Of a stretch of DNA of 64,000 bases, positions 8,546 to 17,137 are shown one piece after another (the first letter of the stretch is position 1; each line of letters opens with the position of its first letter). The notes beneath the pieces were generated by a model, which saw only the letters and a list, made by a program, of their open reading frames with translations, searched no databases and had not been told where the DNA came from. Both the position numbers and the translations under genes were made by a program. The stretch comes from CAYVOV01 sp964453525 (GTDB lineage Bacteria > Chloroflexota > Dehalococcoidia > Dehalococcoidales > UBA2162), in assembly GCA_964453525.1 (NCBI GenBank), contig CAYVOV010000005.1, positions 104,015-168,014 of the forward strand, given 5' to 3'.

Positions 8546-8628
8546 AAGGGTCCTTAAGTATCTGGTTGTCACAACTGTCATCGGCTGTGTTATTATTGAT
8601 TTGATTAGTAATCCAGGAGGAGATTGAA

Positions 8629-9201
8629 TTGAAGGTTCTTGGCATTGCTGGCAGCCCCAGAAGGGGAGGGAATACTGATATGCTGCTGGCCGAGGTTATG
8701 AAGGGCGCTGCCAGCAAAGGCGCCGAGACCAGAACAATAGCTATTAATAAAATGAAAATTGCGCCCTGCCAGCACTGTGACTCCTGCCTTAAGGACGGCG
8801 AGTGTGCTATTAAAGATGAGATGCAGGGTATCTATAAGGAGTTTGAACAGGCTGATGTAATTGTCCTGGCTTCTCCAATCCAGTTTATGGGAATTACCGC
8901 TCCGATGAAAGCGATGATTGACCGCTTTCAGTCGCGCTGGGCAAGGAAGTTCGTGATCAAGATACCTCCTCTGGGAGATGAGCGGAAGAGGAAGGGATTT
9001 TTCGTGTCCGTCGGCGGTACGAAACTGAAGAATTTATTCGAACCTGCTCTTGCAATGATAAAGGCTTTCTTCCTGGTTCTTAATATTGATTATGCTGGAG
9101 AACTGGTATTTCCCGGGATTGATGAGAAAGGAGCCATCGCCCAGCACCCTGACGCCCTGAACCAGGCTTTCCTTGCCGGGCAGAAGCTGGTGGAGGAATA
9201 A
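8629..9201 (+). CDS. Iron-sulfur flavoprotein, NADPH-dependent FMN reductase family
   Basis: 190-residue flavodoxin-fold protein. The start KVLGIAGSPRRGGNT is the FMN phosphate loop. The segment APCQHCDSCLKDGEC (near residues 45-60) is the compact cysteine cluster of the iron-sulfur flavoproteins found in methanogens and other anaerobes, which bind a 4Fe-4S cluster beside FMN. ASPIQFMG is the flavin-ring loop. It likely moves electrons from ferredoxin to small acceptors such as oxygen, peroxide or quinones. Start is TTG at 8629 with a strong AGGAGGAG upstream. It is 14 bases from the next gene, so the two are probably co-transcribed. Confidence 0.85.
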   Translation: MKVLGIAGSPRRGGNTDMLLAEVMKGAASKGAETRTIAINKMKIAPCQHCDSCLKDGECAIKDEMQGIYKEFEQADVIVLASPIQFMGITAPMKAMIDRFQSRWARKFVIKIPPLGDERKRKGFFVSVGGTKLKNLFEPALAMIKAFFLVLNIDYAGELVFPGIDEKGAIAQHPDALNQAFLAGQKLVEE

Positions 9202-9215
9202 ATACAAAGAACAAC

Positions 9216-10028
9216 GTGAAACTTTATAAATTGTTTAATCCGGCAGAGATTAGAGTACCAGTTGTGGCAAACCTGCCTCACAGCGGCACTTATGTTCCCC
9301 CGAATGTCAGGAAACAGTATAAACGAGACTCCAGACCGACTCTTGCCCCTATCGACTGGCATCTAGAGAAACTGTACGATTTTCTTCCGCAACTGGGTAT
9401 TACAATGATTCAGGCTACTCACAACAGGTATGTGGTTAATTTAAACCGCGGGCTGAAGGAGCCGTTGTTCGGTCCTGAAAATTCTTCAGTTGTTCCATAT
9501 GAAAATGCGTTTAAAAGTCCTTTGTATGATGGTGAAGTAAATCAAAGTGAAATAGAAGAACGGATAACCAGGTATTACACTCCTTATCACGAACGACTGA
9601 AAAAGGTTCTTCAGAAAATGGCACGGGATTATAGACGTGTTTATCTGCTTGACCTGCACAGTTACTTTGCAGGCCCCGTGATAGATGTTTGCCTGGGTAA
9701 TGTTAACGGGGCTACCTGTTCAGAGATGCTTATGGAATGCTTCGAGACTGCGCTAAAGAGGCACGCTTTCAGTGTGGTGAGGAATGATAAATGGATTGGC
9801 GGGCATATTACCCGGCATTACGGAAATATGGATAATATCGAATCCTTACAGATAGAACTCAGATTCCCTGCGTATCTGGACAGAAAATTCTTTGGCGAGG
9901 AAGAAATCAGGGCGTGGGACTCGGATAAATTCAGAAGTGCAAAGGAGAGGCTGCGGAAGGTATTTATTGACGTCCTAAAAGAATTGTTTGGTCCCTCAAC
10001 GGCAGTCGGTGAGGACAATACGAAATAA
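9216..10028 (+). CDS. N-formylglutamate amidohydrolase family protein
   Basis: 270-residue metallohydrolase of the FGase family, which removes formyl from N-formylglutamate in histidine degradation in some bacteria and resembles zinc carboxypeptidases. Visible marks are VVANLPHSGTYVP near residue 20, QATHNRYVVNLNRG near 70, LLDLHSY near 148 and GGHITRHYG near 195, with the His and Glu ligands expected. Start is GTG at 9216. No other histidine-degradation gene is nearby, so the true substrate may differ. It follows the flavoprotein gene by 14 bases. Confidence 0.85.
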   Translation: MKLYKLFNPAEIRVPVVANLPHSGTYVPPNVRKQYKRDSRPTLAPIDWHLEKLYDFLPQLGITMIQATHNRYVVNLNRGLKEPLFGPENSSVVPYENAFKSPLYDGEVNQSEIEERITRYYTPYHERLKKVLQKMARDYRRVYLLDLHSYFAGPVIDVCLGNVNGATCSEMLMECFETALKRHAFSVVRNDKWIGGHITRHYGNMDNIESLQIELRFPAYLDRKFFGEEEIRAWDSDKFRSAKERLRKVFIDVLKELFGPSTAVGEDNTK

Positions 10029-10077
10029 TGCTACTACCGTTATGCGGTGTACCAGAGGGACAAAACCCATCTTTTTA

Positions 10078-10116
10078 ATTTCCCCCTTTGCAAAAGGGGG
10101 ACTAAAGGGGGATTTA
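10078..10116. repeat. CCCCCTTTGCAAAAGGGGG palindrome
   Basis: A C-run/G-run palindrome followed by ACTAAAGGGGGATTT, between the convergent ends of the amidohydrolase and CoA-transferase genes. The same design lies at 17960-18020. In this place it could act as a two-way terminator, although it lacks a clear T-run. Confidence 0.5.
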
Positions 10117-10124
10117 TAAAATCC

Positions 10125-11336
10125 TCACTTCTCTTTCCTGGTATGTTTTCTTGTTTCTTCGGCGTGGGCTTTTTGTTCTTCCTTCAATCTGCTGATATCG
10201 TCTTCTGAATAGCCGAGAATACCTTTCAGCACTTCATCGGTGTGCTGTCCCAGTGTGGGCGGTGGCAGGTGTTCCCCTTTTAATGACGGCATCATAACCG
10301 GATTACCTGCCAGGCGTACCGTTCCTCCCAGCGGGTGGTCTATATTAAGTATCATATTCAGGTGGTTCACCTGCGGGTCGGCTACCGTCTGGTCTACCGT
10401 GTATAGCGGACCACAGATGATATCCTCCATACGGAGGACAGTTAACCATTCCTCCGTGTTCATTTTTAGAAAATATTTCTCAACTTCCGCATCCAGCTTT
10501 GCCCTGTTTTTCAGCCTGTTCTCCGCTTCGGCAAACCTGGGGTCTTCAACCAGCCACTCGGCACCGATGGCACGGGCTATCCTGGGCCAGCAGGGACCCA
10601 GCACAATCCAGCTATCCTTTGTCCTGTAGGCACCGAATGGAGCGGTGAACGGATAACCGGAGCCCATCGGCTTCGGCACCTCTCCGGAACATGTGTAGTA
10701 GCTGATATGATAGCCCATCAGGGCGACACCCGCTGCCAGCAGCGGGACATCGATATTTTGCCCCTCTCCGGTTCTTTCACGTTCATAGAGAGCACTGACG
10801 GTGGCAATAACTCCATACAGGGCGCAGGTGATATCGCAGACAGCCGGGCCCGGTCTTACCGGACGCCCGTCAGGTTCTCCGGTAACACTGAGCAGTCCGC
10901 TCAGTCCGCCGGCAACGCTGTCAACCACCGGCAGGTCTCTCGACGGCCCGCTTGGTCCCATACCGGTAAGGTTGACGCTGATTATCCTCGGATTTATCTT
11001 CTTTAACTTCTCATGGTCAGCTCCCATCGTCTCCATCGCTCCGGGTCTGAAATTATTGATAACCACGTCAGATACCCGAACCAGGTCATAAAAGGCTTTC
11101 TTACCTGAAGGCGTCCTGACATCGAGAACAAGGCTCTTCTTATTGCGGTTCCAGCTTAAAAAGTGGTTTGATTCTCCCTTGTGGTTCGGACCCACGGTCA
11201 GCCGGCTCAAATCGCCGTCTTCAGGCTCAATCTTGATTACTTCTGCTCCCAGGTCACCCATTGTCATCGATGCTACCGGGCCTGCCAAGTAATTTTCTAT
11301 AGCCAGTACTCTTATTCCGGAAAGTGGACCGTTCAT
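10125..11336 (-). CDS. Class III CoA-transferase (CaiB/BaiF family)
   Basis: Transfers CoA between organic acids, activating a carboxylic acid for breakdown. The 403-residue product begins with the family pattern GIRVLAIENYLAGPVASMTMGDLGAEVIKIEPEDGD (quoted here only as a landmark; it is residues 6-40). NNFRPGAME near residue 95, NLTGMGPSGP near 123 and PVVDSVAGGLSG near 137 follow, the last with the likely catalytic aspartate. ATG at 11336 follows GGAGAG. The gene stands alone on the minus strand. The substrate cannot be told from sequence. It belongs with the other acid- and CoA-handling genes in the window. Confidence 0.9.
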   Translation of the reverse strand: MNGPLSGIRVLAIENYLAGPVASMTMGDLGAEVIKIEPEDGDLSRLTVGPNHKGESNHFLSWNRNKKSLVLDVRTPSGKKAFYDLVRVSDVVINNFRPGAMETMGADHEKLKKINPRIISVNLTGMGPSGPSRDLPVVDSVAGGLSGLLSVTGEPDGRPVRPGPAVCDITCALYGVIATVSALYERERTGEGQNIDVPLLAAGVALMGYHISYYTCSGEVPKPMGSGYPFTAPFGAYRTKDSWIVLGPCWPRIARAIGAEWLVEDPRFAEAENRLKNRAKLDAEVEKYFLKMNTEEWLTVLRMEDIICGPLYTVDQTVADPQVNHLNMILNIDHPLGGTVRLAGNPVMMPSLKGEHLPPPTLGQHTDEVLKGILGYSEDDISRLKEEQKAHAEETRKHTRKEK

Positions 11337-11748
11337 CTTCTTTCTCTCCTCTGCTCAGTCTGGATAATATTATAATCCGTTGGCTCTGGTACAGGTAGTA
11401 AGTAACTCACACTAATTGTAGCTGCGCTGGCGTCATTGTCAACCCTGAAGGCTGCCCTGGCACTCTGTTTTGAGGCAATATATCGTTTGACATATCACCT
11501 GGTTCTTGGTAGATTATTACAGACCTTAGCCGGTAGAAGTGATTTCTCAGGTAAGACAGGTTCGATTGAGGAGGTCAAGCCCGGATGGAATCAGGATAAT
11601 GTTAAATCTTGAAAACTGAACCGATATTCTTCATCTTGTTTCTGAATACTTTTCAATGTTCCCCCGTTAGCCGCAAGCAGTAATCGGTTTTATTTCAATC
11701 ATCTGTCACCAGAACGCTTTTCACATAAATTACACCCAGAGGAGTAAA
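11337..11748. promoter_or_regulatory. Divergent gap with a candidate promoter for the ABC operon
   Basis: The 412 bases between the CoA-transferase and the ABC transporter hold no credible gene. A plus-strand promoter-like pair, TTGACA at 11487-11492 and TAGATT at 11510-11515 with 17 bases between, lies about 235 bases before the ATP-binding subunit. A long leader would follow. No riboswitch is recognised in it. Confidence 0.35.
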
Positions 11749-12954
11749 ATGTCTCAAAAAGAAACCGGTATTTTGTGCCAGAATGTCTGGAAGATATTCG
11801 GACCGAATCCGGAGAGTATTTATCCTCTTGCCGAAAATGGCATGGGCAAACAGGAAATACTCGAGCAGACCGGACATGTCCTGGCGGTCCAGGATGTCTC
11901 CTTTGAGGTTAATGAGAACGAGATTTTCGTCGTCATGGGCCTTTCGGGAAGCGGGAAATCAACCCTCGTCCGCTGTATTAACCGTCTTATTGAGCCAACC
12001 AGAGGTGATATTTACGTTGATGGCGTGGATATTTCCAAAATGGACGATGAAGAACTCAGAGAACTACGGCGTCACAAATTGAGCATGGTATTCCAGTACT
12101 TCGGGCTGCTTCCCCACCGTAGCGTTGAGGAAAATGTTGCCTTCGGTCTCGAAATACGGGGAGAGCACGGTAAGACAAGGCAGGAAAAGGTCGCCCAAGC
12201 TCTTGAGCTGGTGGGATTGAAAGGCTGGGGAAAGAGCCAGGTGCACGAGCTAAGCGGCGGTATGCAGCAGAGAGTAGGGCTGGCTCGTGCTCTGGCTGCT
12301 GACCCGGAAATTCTTCTCATGGATGAGCCTTTCAGTGCTCTTGACCCGCTTATCCGGCGGCAGATGCAGGACGAATTTATCAACCTGCGGAGCACGGTGA
12401 GCAAAACGGTTGTTTTTATTACCCATGACCTGGCCGAAGCCCTTAAGCTGGGTCATCGAATAGCTATTATGAAGGACGGACTGGTAGTTCAGGTCGGTAC
12501 TCCTATGGAAATAGTTGCTAACCCGGCTGATGACTACGTCAGGGAATTTGTCAGGGATGTCTCCCGCGGCGACGTGCTGCCGGCCAGCAGTGTTATGAAA
12601 AGACCGTCGGTAAGAGTACGGGAAGGTACTGACCTGGAATCCGTGCTGAACGACATGAAAAACAGGGAAGCCGATGTGGCCTTTGTTACCGATAATTACG
12701 GCAGGATGAAAGGCGTTGTCACCGCGCCTCAGGCTGAAGCTTCACTTGAAGAAGGGTCAAAGCAAGTTGATGATATTATGCAAACCGAGTTTCCCAGTGC
12801 TTCCTCTGATACTTTTCTCAGTGAATGTCTGCCGCTGATAGCGGAGAGTGAAATTCCCTTATTGATACTGGATGATAGCCGGCACCTGCTGGGTGTGGTA
12901 ACAAGGAAAGACCTGATTGATGCCATGCAATCGGACACGGGTAACGGCAATTAA
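11749..12954 (+). CDS. proV: Glycine betaine/choline ABC transporter, ATP-binding protein
   Basis: Powers uptake of quaternary-amine osmolytes. 401 residues: an N-terminal extension typical of ProV/OpuAA, Walker A GLSGSGKST at 64-72, Q-loop VFQYFGLLPH, signature LSGGMQQ near 168, Walker B ILLMDEPFSALD near 188, and switch histidine in ITHD. From about residue 285 a pair of CBS-like halves (PSVRVREGTDLESVL; PLLILDDSRHLLGVVTRKDLI), which sense ionic strength in relatives. ATG at 11749 follows AGAGGAG. First gene of proV-proX-proW. In this family the substrate may equally be choline, carnitine or proline betaine. Confidence 0.93.
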   Translation: MSQKETGILCQNVWKIFGPNPESIYPLAENGMGKQEILEQTGHVLAVQDVSFEVNENEIFVVMGLSGSGKSTLVRCINRLIEPTRGDIYVDGVDISKMDDEELRELRRHKLSMVFQYFGLLPHRSVEENVAFGLEIRGEHGKTRQEKVAQALELVGLKGWGKSQVHELSGGMQQRVGLARALAADPEILLMDEPFSALDPLIRRQMQDEFINLRSTVSKTVVFITHDLAEALKLGHRIAIMKDGLVVQVGTPMEIVANPADDYVREFVRDVSRGDVLPASSVMKRPSVRVREGTDLESVLNDMKNREADVAFVTDNYGRMKGVVTAPQAEASLEEGSKQVDDIMQTEFPSASSDTFLSECLPLIAESEIPLLILDDSRHLLGVVTRKDLIDAMQSDTGNGN

Positions 12955-13012
12955 AATGTGATTGGGGGTGATAAAAACTTACGTCAAATTAACCTGGTAC
13001 CCGGAGAGATAC

Positions 13013-13028
13013 TTGAGAATATTCTCAG
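13013..13028. promoter_or_regulatory. 12-bp palindrome GAGAATATTCTC
   Basis: A perfect palindrome (GAGAATATTCTC at 13015-13026, one more pair on each side) in the 108-base gap between proV and proX. It could be a regulator site or a weak RNA hairpin. Nothing else nearby fixes its role. Confidence 0.3.
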
Positions 13029-13062
13029 GGGAAACTAGAAAAAGAGATGGAGGCTTAAAGAG

Positions 13063-14076
13063 ATGAAAAAAGTACTAATGGCACTACTGGCAGTAGTAAT
13101 CACCGTAAGCATAATCTTTGCCGGTTGTGGTGCTGGGGCGGGAGAGAAACCTACCATTAAATTATCCGACCTCAACTGGGGCAGCGCCCATTTCCAGTCT
13201 GAGATGGCCAAGATAATCATTGAGAAGGGTTATGGCTATCCGGTGGAGCTTATCCCCGGAGCGACGATACCGGTGTTCGAGGGCTTGCGTGCCGGAGACG
13301 TCGATGTTTTCCTTGAGGGCTGGCTGCAGAACCAGAAGGAAGCCTACGATGCGGCAATGGAAGCCGGCGAAATTGAACTGCTGGGATTTCTCAACAATGA
13401 CAACTGGCAGAGCGGATTCGTCGTGCCGACCTATGTTATCGAGGGAGATTCGGCACGCGGTATTGACCCGATGGCACCGGACCTGAAGACTGTATTCGAC
13501 CTCGAAGACCCGGAGTATATGGAGCTTTTTGCCAATCCCGAGAATCCGAGCAAAGGTCTGGTGCTGAATGGACCTCCTGGTTGGGAGTGCGAGATAGTCG
13601 TACCGATGCAAATTGAGGCATACGGTCTTGCTGAAGAATATGACACGATTAACGCCGGCAGCTCGGAAGGGCTCTTTGCTTCTCTGAAGGGTGCTTACGA
13701 CAAAGGTGAGCCCTGGCTCGGCTACCTGTGGGGACCCACCTGGATTTCCGGTGCGCTCGACCTTACCGTACTCGAGGAACCTGACTTTGACGAAGACGTC
13801 TGGAATGAAAACCGGGGTTGTGCTTTTCGGTCGACTGACCTGTTTATTGCCGCATACAAAGGCTTCACGGACGATGCACCTGATTTAGCAGAGATGTTCG
13901 GTAAGTGGAAACTGGATACGGCAACCCTCGCTGAGGTTCTGGCTTATATGTACGAGTCCGGCGGTGAACCGGCGGATGCCGCTATATGGTTCCTCAAGAA
14001 CCGTGAAAATATCTGGACAAAGTTCGTTACCGCTGATGCGGCGCAGAAGGTAAAAGCCGCTGTTGCCGATATGTAA
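13063..14076 (+). CDS. proX: Glycine betaine-type substrate-binding lipoprotein (OpuAC/ProX)
   Basis: Extracytoplasmic binding protein delivering substrate to the permease. 337 residues: a lipoprotein signal peptide with lipobox IFAGC and lipidated Cys 22, then an OpuAC fold. WGSAHFQSEMAKIIIEKGYGYPVELIPG near residues 38-65 is typical (quoted as a landmark). Trp residues likely to form the aromatic cage for a quaternary amine occur in EGWLQNQ and GYLWGPTW. ATG at 13063, preceded by GGAGG. It lies in proV-proX-proW; a strong stem-loop after it may keep its message more abundant than that of proW. Confidence 0.92.
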   Translation: MKKVLMALLAVVITVSIIFAGCGAGAGEKPTIKLSDLNWGSAHFQSEMAKIIIEKGYGYPVELIPGATIPVFEGLRAGDVDVFLEGWLQNQKEAYDAAMEAGEIELLGFLNNDNWQSGFVVPTYVIEGDSARGIDPMAPDLKTVFDLEDPEYMELFANPENPSKGLVLNGPPGWECEIVVPMQIEAYGLAEEYDTINAGSSEGLFASLKGAYDKGEPWLGYLWGPTWISGALDLTVLEEPDFDEDVWNENRGCAFRSTDLFIAAYKGFTDDAPDLAEMFGKWKLDTATLAEVLAYMYESGGEPADAAIWFLKNRENIWTKFVTADAAQKVKAAVADM

Positions 14077-14096
14077 GACTTACTGTGTTAGGATAA

Positions 14097-14149
14097 GCTC
14101 CTGCCCGCCGTAATCCCGGTGGTTTCAGCCGGTGGGAGCGGGCAGGAGC
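14097..14149 (+). promoter_or_regulatory. Stem-loop between proX and proW
   Basis: GCTCCTGCCCGC at 14097-14108 pairs perfectly over 12 bases with GCGGGCAGGAGC at 14138-14149. An inner CCGG...CCGG pairing extends it. There is no T-run after it, so it is better read as an mRNA-stabilising or partial-attenuation hairpin than a full terminator. Confidence 0.6.
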
Positions 14150-14171
14150 AACTCTTGGTAGGCAGGTATTT

Positions 14172-15029
14172 ATGTTTGATTTTCCCGAAATATTTTTTCC
14201 TTTGGGTGAGTGGATAAATATTGCCGTTAGCTGGCTGACCCGTACTCTGGCACCGGTTTTCGATGTAATCACAGATATAATCCGGACGCCGCTGGTAGGA
14301 ATAGAGCGTTTTCTGTGGTGGGTTCCGTGGTGGGTGGTTCTCGCGATATTTGCCGCAGTCGCATGGAAGTTCGCCGGCTGGAAGATTGCCCTGTTCGCAA
14401 CCCTTGGATTGGTCTTTATCGGCGTAATGGGAGTCTGGGACGATACCATGACTACCCTAGCAATAATAGTAGTTTCTGTACTCGTATCTCTGATTGTTGG
14501 TATTCCTCTTGGGATTTCTGCTGCCAGGAGTGACCGTATCTATGGACTGATAAGACCTGTCCTTGATTTTATGCAGACAATGCCTGCCTTCGTGTACCTT
14601 ATTCCGGCGGTTTTCTTTTTCGGGCTGGGGAAAGTGCCAGCCGTGGTGGCAACCTGTATCTATGCCGTTCCTCCCTGCATCCGGCTGACCAACCTTGGCA
14701 TCAGGCAGGTGCCTGCTGAGACGGTCGAGGCAGGTAGAGCTTTCGGGACTACTGCCTGGCAGCTCCTGTTAAAAATACAGTTGCCTCTTGCCATTCCCAG
14801 TATTATGGCCGGGATTAACCAGACTATCATGATGGCGCTGGCAATGGTGGTGATATGTTCGATGATTGGCACGGCCGGTCTCGGTCTGGAAGTACTGAAA
14901 GGCATTCAGCGGCTTGACCTGGGTCGCGCTTTTATTGCCGGAATCAGCATTGTCATCATGGCAATGATGCTTGACAGGATTACGCAATCGGTAGGCGCGG
15001 CGCGCGATACCAGTCAGCGCCGGATTTAA
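14172..15029 (+). CDS. proW: Glycine betaine-type ABC transporter permease
   Basis: Membrane channel of the importer. 285 residues with six to seven hydrophobic helices and the permease loop typical of the binding-protein-dependent family (AGRAFGTTAWQLLLKIQLPLA near residues 183-203, where it meets the ATPase; landmark only). An N-terminal amphipathic segment precedes the first helix, as in ProW. ATG at 14172. It closes the proV-proX-proW operon. The order ATPase, binding protein, permease differs from E. coli's ATPase, permease, binding protein. Confidence 0.92.
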   Translation: MFDFPEIFFPLGEWINIAVSWLTRTLAPVFDVITDIIRTPLVGIERFLWWVPWWVVLAIFAAVAWKFAGWKIALFATLGLVFIGVMGVWDDTMTTLAIIVVSVLVSLIVGIPLGISAARSDRIYGLIRPVLDFMQTMPAFVYLIPAVFFFGLGKVPAVVATCIYAVPPCIRLTNLGIRQVPAETVEAGRAFGTTAWQLLLKIQLPLAIPSIMAGINQTIMMALAMVVICSMIGTAGLGLEVLKGIQRLDLGRAFIAGISIVIMAMMLDRITQSVGAARDTSQRRI

Positions 15030-15136
15030 CCGGTGTGTCAGACTGTCTGCTAATACTGCCCCGTTTTTATCAGTAATGTCCCCGATGTAATCGGGCCGAA
15101 GCAATCCATATAAATTCTCACTTTATTTTTTACTTT

Positions 15137-15166
15137 TAGACCGCCAGTCTGACTTCGTGCTATAAT
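15137..15166 (+). promoter_or_regulatory. Promoter for thiL, probably leaderless
   Basis: TAGACC at 15137-15142, 18 bases, then a perfect TATAAT at 15161-15166. The thiL ATG is at 15176, only nine bases after the -10 box. Transcription would start at or within about three bases of the ATG, leaving no room for a ribosome site. It would serve thiL and the cupin, tsaE and tsaB genes behind it. Confidence 0.55.
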
Positions 15167-15175
15167 TTCCCCGAT

Positions 15176-16186
15176 ATGAAGGTTTCGGAGCTTGGGGAGT
15201 TCGGGTTGATTGACCTCCTGTCCGGGATGGCATATACCGCCCGGGACAGTGAGAAGGAAGCCTGGCGGAAACTTATTTTCGGCATCGGCGATGATGCCGC
15301 CGCCTGGCAGGGGGATGATTCGGTCCAACTGGCCACCACCGACCTCTTAATCGAAGGTGTCCATTTTACCCTTGACATAACATCCTGGGAGGAGCTCGGC
15401 TGGCGGGCAATGGCAGCCAATCTGAGCGATGTTGCTGCCATGGGCGGCTTGCCCGGCTACGCCCTGGTGTCTTTAGCCCTGCCCGGTAATACCGAGGTTG
15501 ATGACGTAACCGCTCTTTACCGGGGAATGATTGGACTGGCACAGCGGTTCGGGACGGCAATAATCGGTGGTGATGTAAGCAGTGCCCCTCAGCTTATTAT
15601 CAATATTACCATCCTCGGCAGCACCGGAAGCAGGGAGGGAAAAGTTCTCACCCGCTCGGCAGTCGGAGTCGGGGAAAAAATAGCCGTTACCGGTTATTTA
15701 GGCGCCTCGGCCGCCGGACTGGAAATGCTAAAAGAACATCTTACATTCGATTCCGAATCCACCTCCGCTTTGAAAGAGGCTTTTCTCAAGCCGTATCCCC
15801 GGGTCGATGAAGGAAGGATACTTGTTGAACAGGGAGTTAAATCGGCAATTGATATCAGTGATGGATTGATTTCCGACCTCGGCCATATCTGTCAGATGAG
15901 TAAAGTCAGCGCCAGAGTGGAAATCGACCGCGTCCCGGTTCATCCTGCGGTCAAAGCTCACTTCGGAGACAGGGCAGTGAACATGGCGCTATCAGGGGGT
16001 GAAGACTATGAGCTATTATTTACCGCAAGTGAAGGAATCATCGACAGGGTTAAAGGAGCAACTTCCTGCCCGGTATCGGTAATCGGTGAGATTGTGCCCG
16101 GTGAAGCGGGAGAGATAATCCTGCTTGATGCAGAAGGAAACCGTGTCAGTCTGGCTGAAAAAGGATGGGAGCATTTCAGCAAATGA
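15176..16186 (+). CDS. thiL: Thiamine-monophosphate kinase
   Basis: Phosphorylates thiamine monophosphate to the cofactor thiamine diphosphate. 336 residues with the family order: GEFGLIDLL at the start, GIGDDAAAW near 35, ATTDLLIEGVHF near 52, the NLSDVAAMGG metal/ATP site near 82, IIGGDVSS near 127, AIDISDGLISDL near 222 and SGGEDYELLF near 272. ATG at 15176 lies nine bases after a TATAAT box. The product could feed the thiamine-diphosphate enzyme at 27.9 kb. Its last four bases overlap the start of the cupin-like gene. Confidence 0.95.
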   Translation: MKVSELGEFGLIDLLSGMAYTARDSEKEAWRKLIFGIGDDAAAWQGDDSVQLATTDLLIEGVHFTLDITSWEELGWRAMAANLSDVAAMGGLPGYALVSLALPGNTEVDDVTALYRGMIGLAQRFGTAIIGGDVSSAPQLIINITILGSTGSREGKVLTRSAVGVGEKIAVTGYLGASAAGLEMLKEHLTFDSESTSALKEAFLKPYPRVDEGRILVEQGVKSAIDISDGLISDLGHICQMSKVSARVEIDRVPVHPAVKAHFGDRAVNMALSGGEDYELLFTASEGIIDRVKGATSCPVSVIGEIVPGEAGEIILLDAEGNRVSLAEKGWEHFSK

Positions 16187-16632
16187 ATAATAAGAAGTAT
16201 CCGAAAGAAGAGTTCAAGCACGGTAAATATATCATCACTCAGCCGAAACAGAATATCGTTGTCCCGGACTGGGGCGGTTCTCTCTCTCCGGAGACAAGTA
16301 CAAGGGTGATGTACCTGGATAGTGAAGTTATTGAGGGGGCTTTCTATGTGGAATGCGTCTGGTTCTGGCCTACGGATAAAGAAGATAAAGGCAGCCCCGA
16401 ACCACACACTCATGAGTACGATGAAGTAATTGCCTTTTTCGGGACCGACCGTGAAAATCTGAACGACCTCGGGGCAGTAATCGAGTTCTGGATTGACGGC
16501 GAACGAAACCTGATGAACCAGACTTTTATTGCTTTCATCCCGGCAGGAGTGGTGCACAATCCCCTAAATATACTCGAAATTACCAGGCCTGTATTCCATT
16601 TTGCAGTGGGGCCGGGGAAAATGTACGGCTAG
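16183..16632 (+). CDS. Cupin-like metal-binding protein
   Basis: 149 residues from ATG 16183, which overlaps the thiL stop (ATGA); a longer reading from 16165 is less likely. It has the cupin-style site PHTHEYDEVIAF near residues 72-83 (H-x-H-x3-D-E) and a later IPAGVVHNP with another histidine, together a typical metal site. A second copy of the family is at 50176 (PHSHDFDEFLCF; IPKGLVHTP). No precise family name is recognised and the substrate is unknown. It sits between thiL and tsaE in one transcript, though neither suggests its job. Confidence 0.75.
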   Translation: MNNKKYPKEEFKHGKYIITQPKQNIVVPDWGGSLSPETSTRVMYLDSEVIEGAFYVECVWFWPTDKEDKGSPEPHTHEYDEVIAFFGTDRENLNDLGAVIEFWIDGERNLMNQTFIAFIPAGVVHNPLNILEITRPVFHFAVGPGKMYG

Positions 16633-16649
16633 CCTCTGCAAATACCAAT

Positions 16650-17108
16650 ATGAATGAACTTAGTTTGGAGAGCAACAGTCCGGAAGAAACGCAAAAACTG
16701 GGCAGACGCCTCGGTGAGCTGACTTTACCCGGTGATGTTTTCCTCCTTGTCGGGGAACTGGGGGCGGGAAAGACCTGCCTTACTCAGGGTATTGCCTGGG
16801 GACTGGGTATCGAGGAGTATGCCTTAAGCCCTTCCTTTGTCATTATGAGGGAGCTGCACGGGCGCCTGCCCCTTTATCATATAGACCTCTACCGACTCGA
16901 CAGTATCGAGGAGAGTATCGACCTCGGGCTGGATGATTATCTCTACGGTGAGGGCGTCTGCGTGGTGGAATGGGCGGAAAAAGCTTTGAGCATCCTCCCT
17001 GAAAAACGCCTGTTAATCAGAATCGGTTATCTTTCAGATACCGGCCGCAGCTTTGAGATAGAGCCGAATGGCCAGCGTTACCTGGAATTGGTGGAGCGGC
17101 TGGAGTGA
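16650..17108 (+). CDS. tsaE: tRNA threonylcarbamoyladenosine biosynthesis ATPase TsaE
   Basis: Helper ATPase for the t6A modification at position 37 of ANN-decoding tRNAs; works with TsaB, TsaC and TsaD. 152 residues, P-loop GELGAGKT at 35-42, SPSFVIM near 65, HIDLYRLD near 80 and VVEWAEKA near 110. ATG at 16650 without a strong ribosome site. It is 17 bases after the cupin-like gene and 29 bases before tsaB. Confidence 0.95.
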   Translation: MNELSLESNSPEETQKLGRRLGELTLPGDVFLLVGELGAGKTCLTQGIAWGLGIEEYALSPSFVIMRELHGRLPLYHIDLYRLDSIEESIDLGLDDYLYGEGVCVVEWAEKALSILPEKRLLIRIGYLSDTGRSFEIEPNGQRYLELVERLE

Positions 17109-17137
17109 ATTTCGCCTAGTAAATAGAGAGCAAAGGA

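Noticed and set aside
8336..8628. T-box or other riboswitch before ispD-ispF-cysS
   Set aside because: No conserved T-box core or specifier-type layout could be recognised upstream of the operon; the area is C/G-run repeats.
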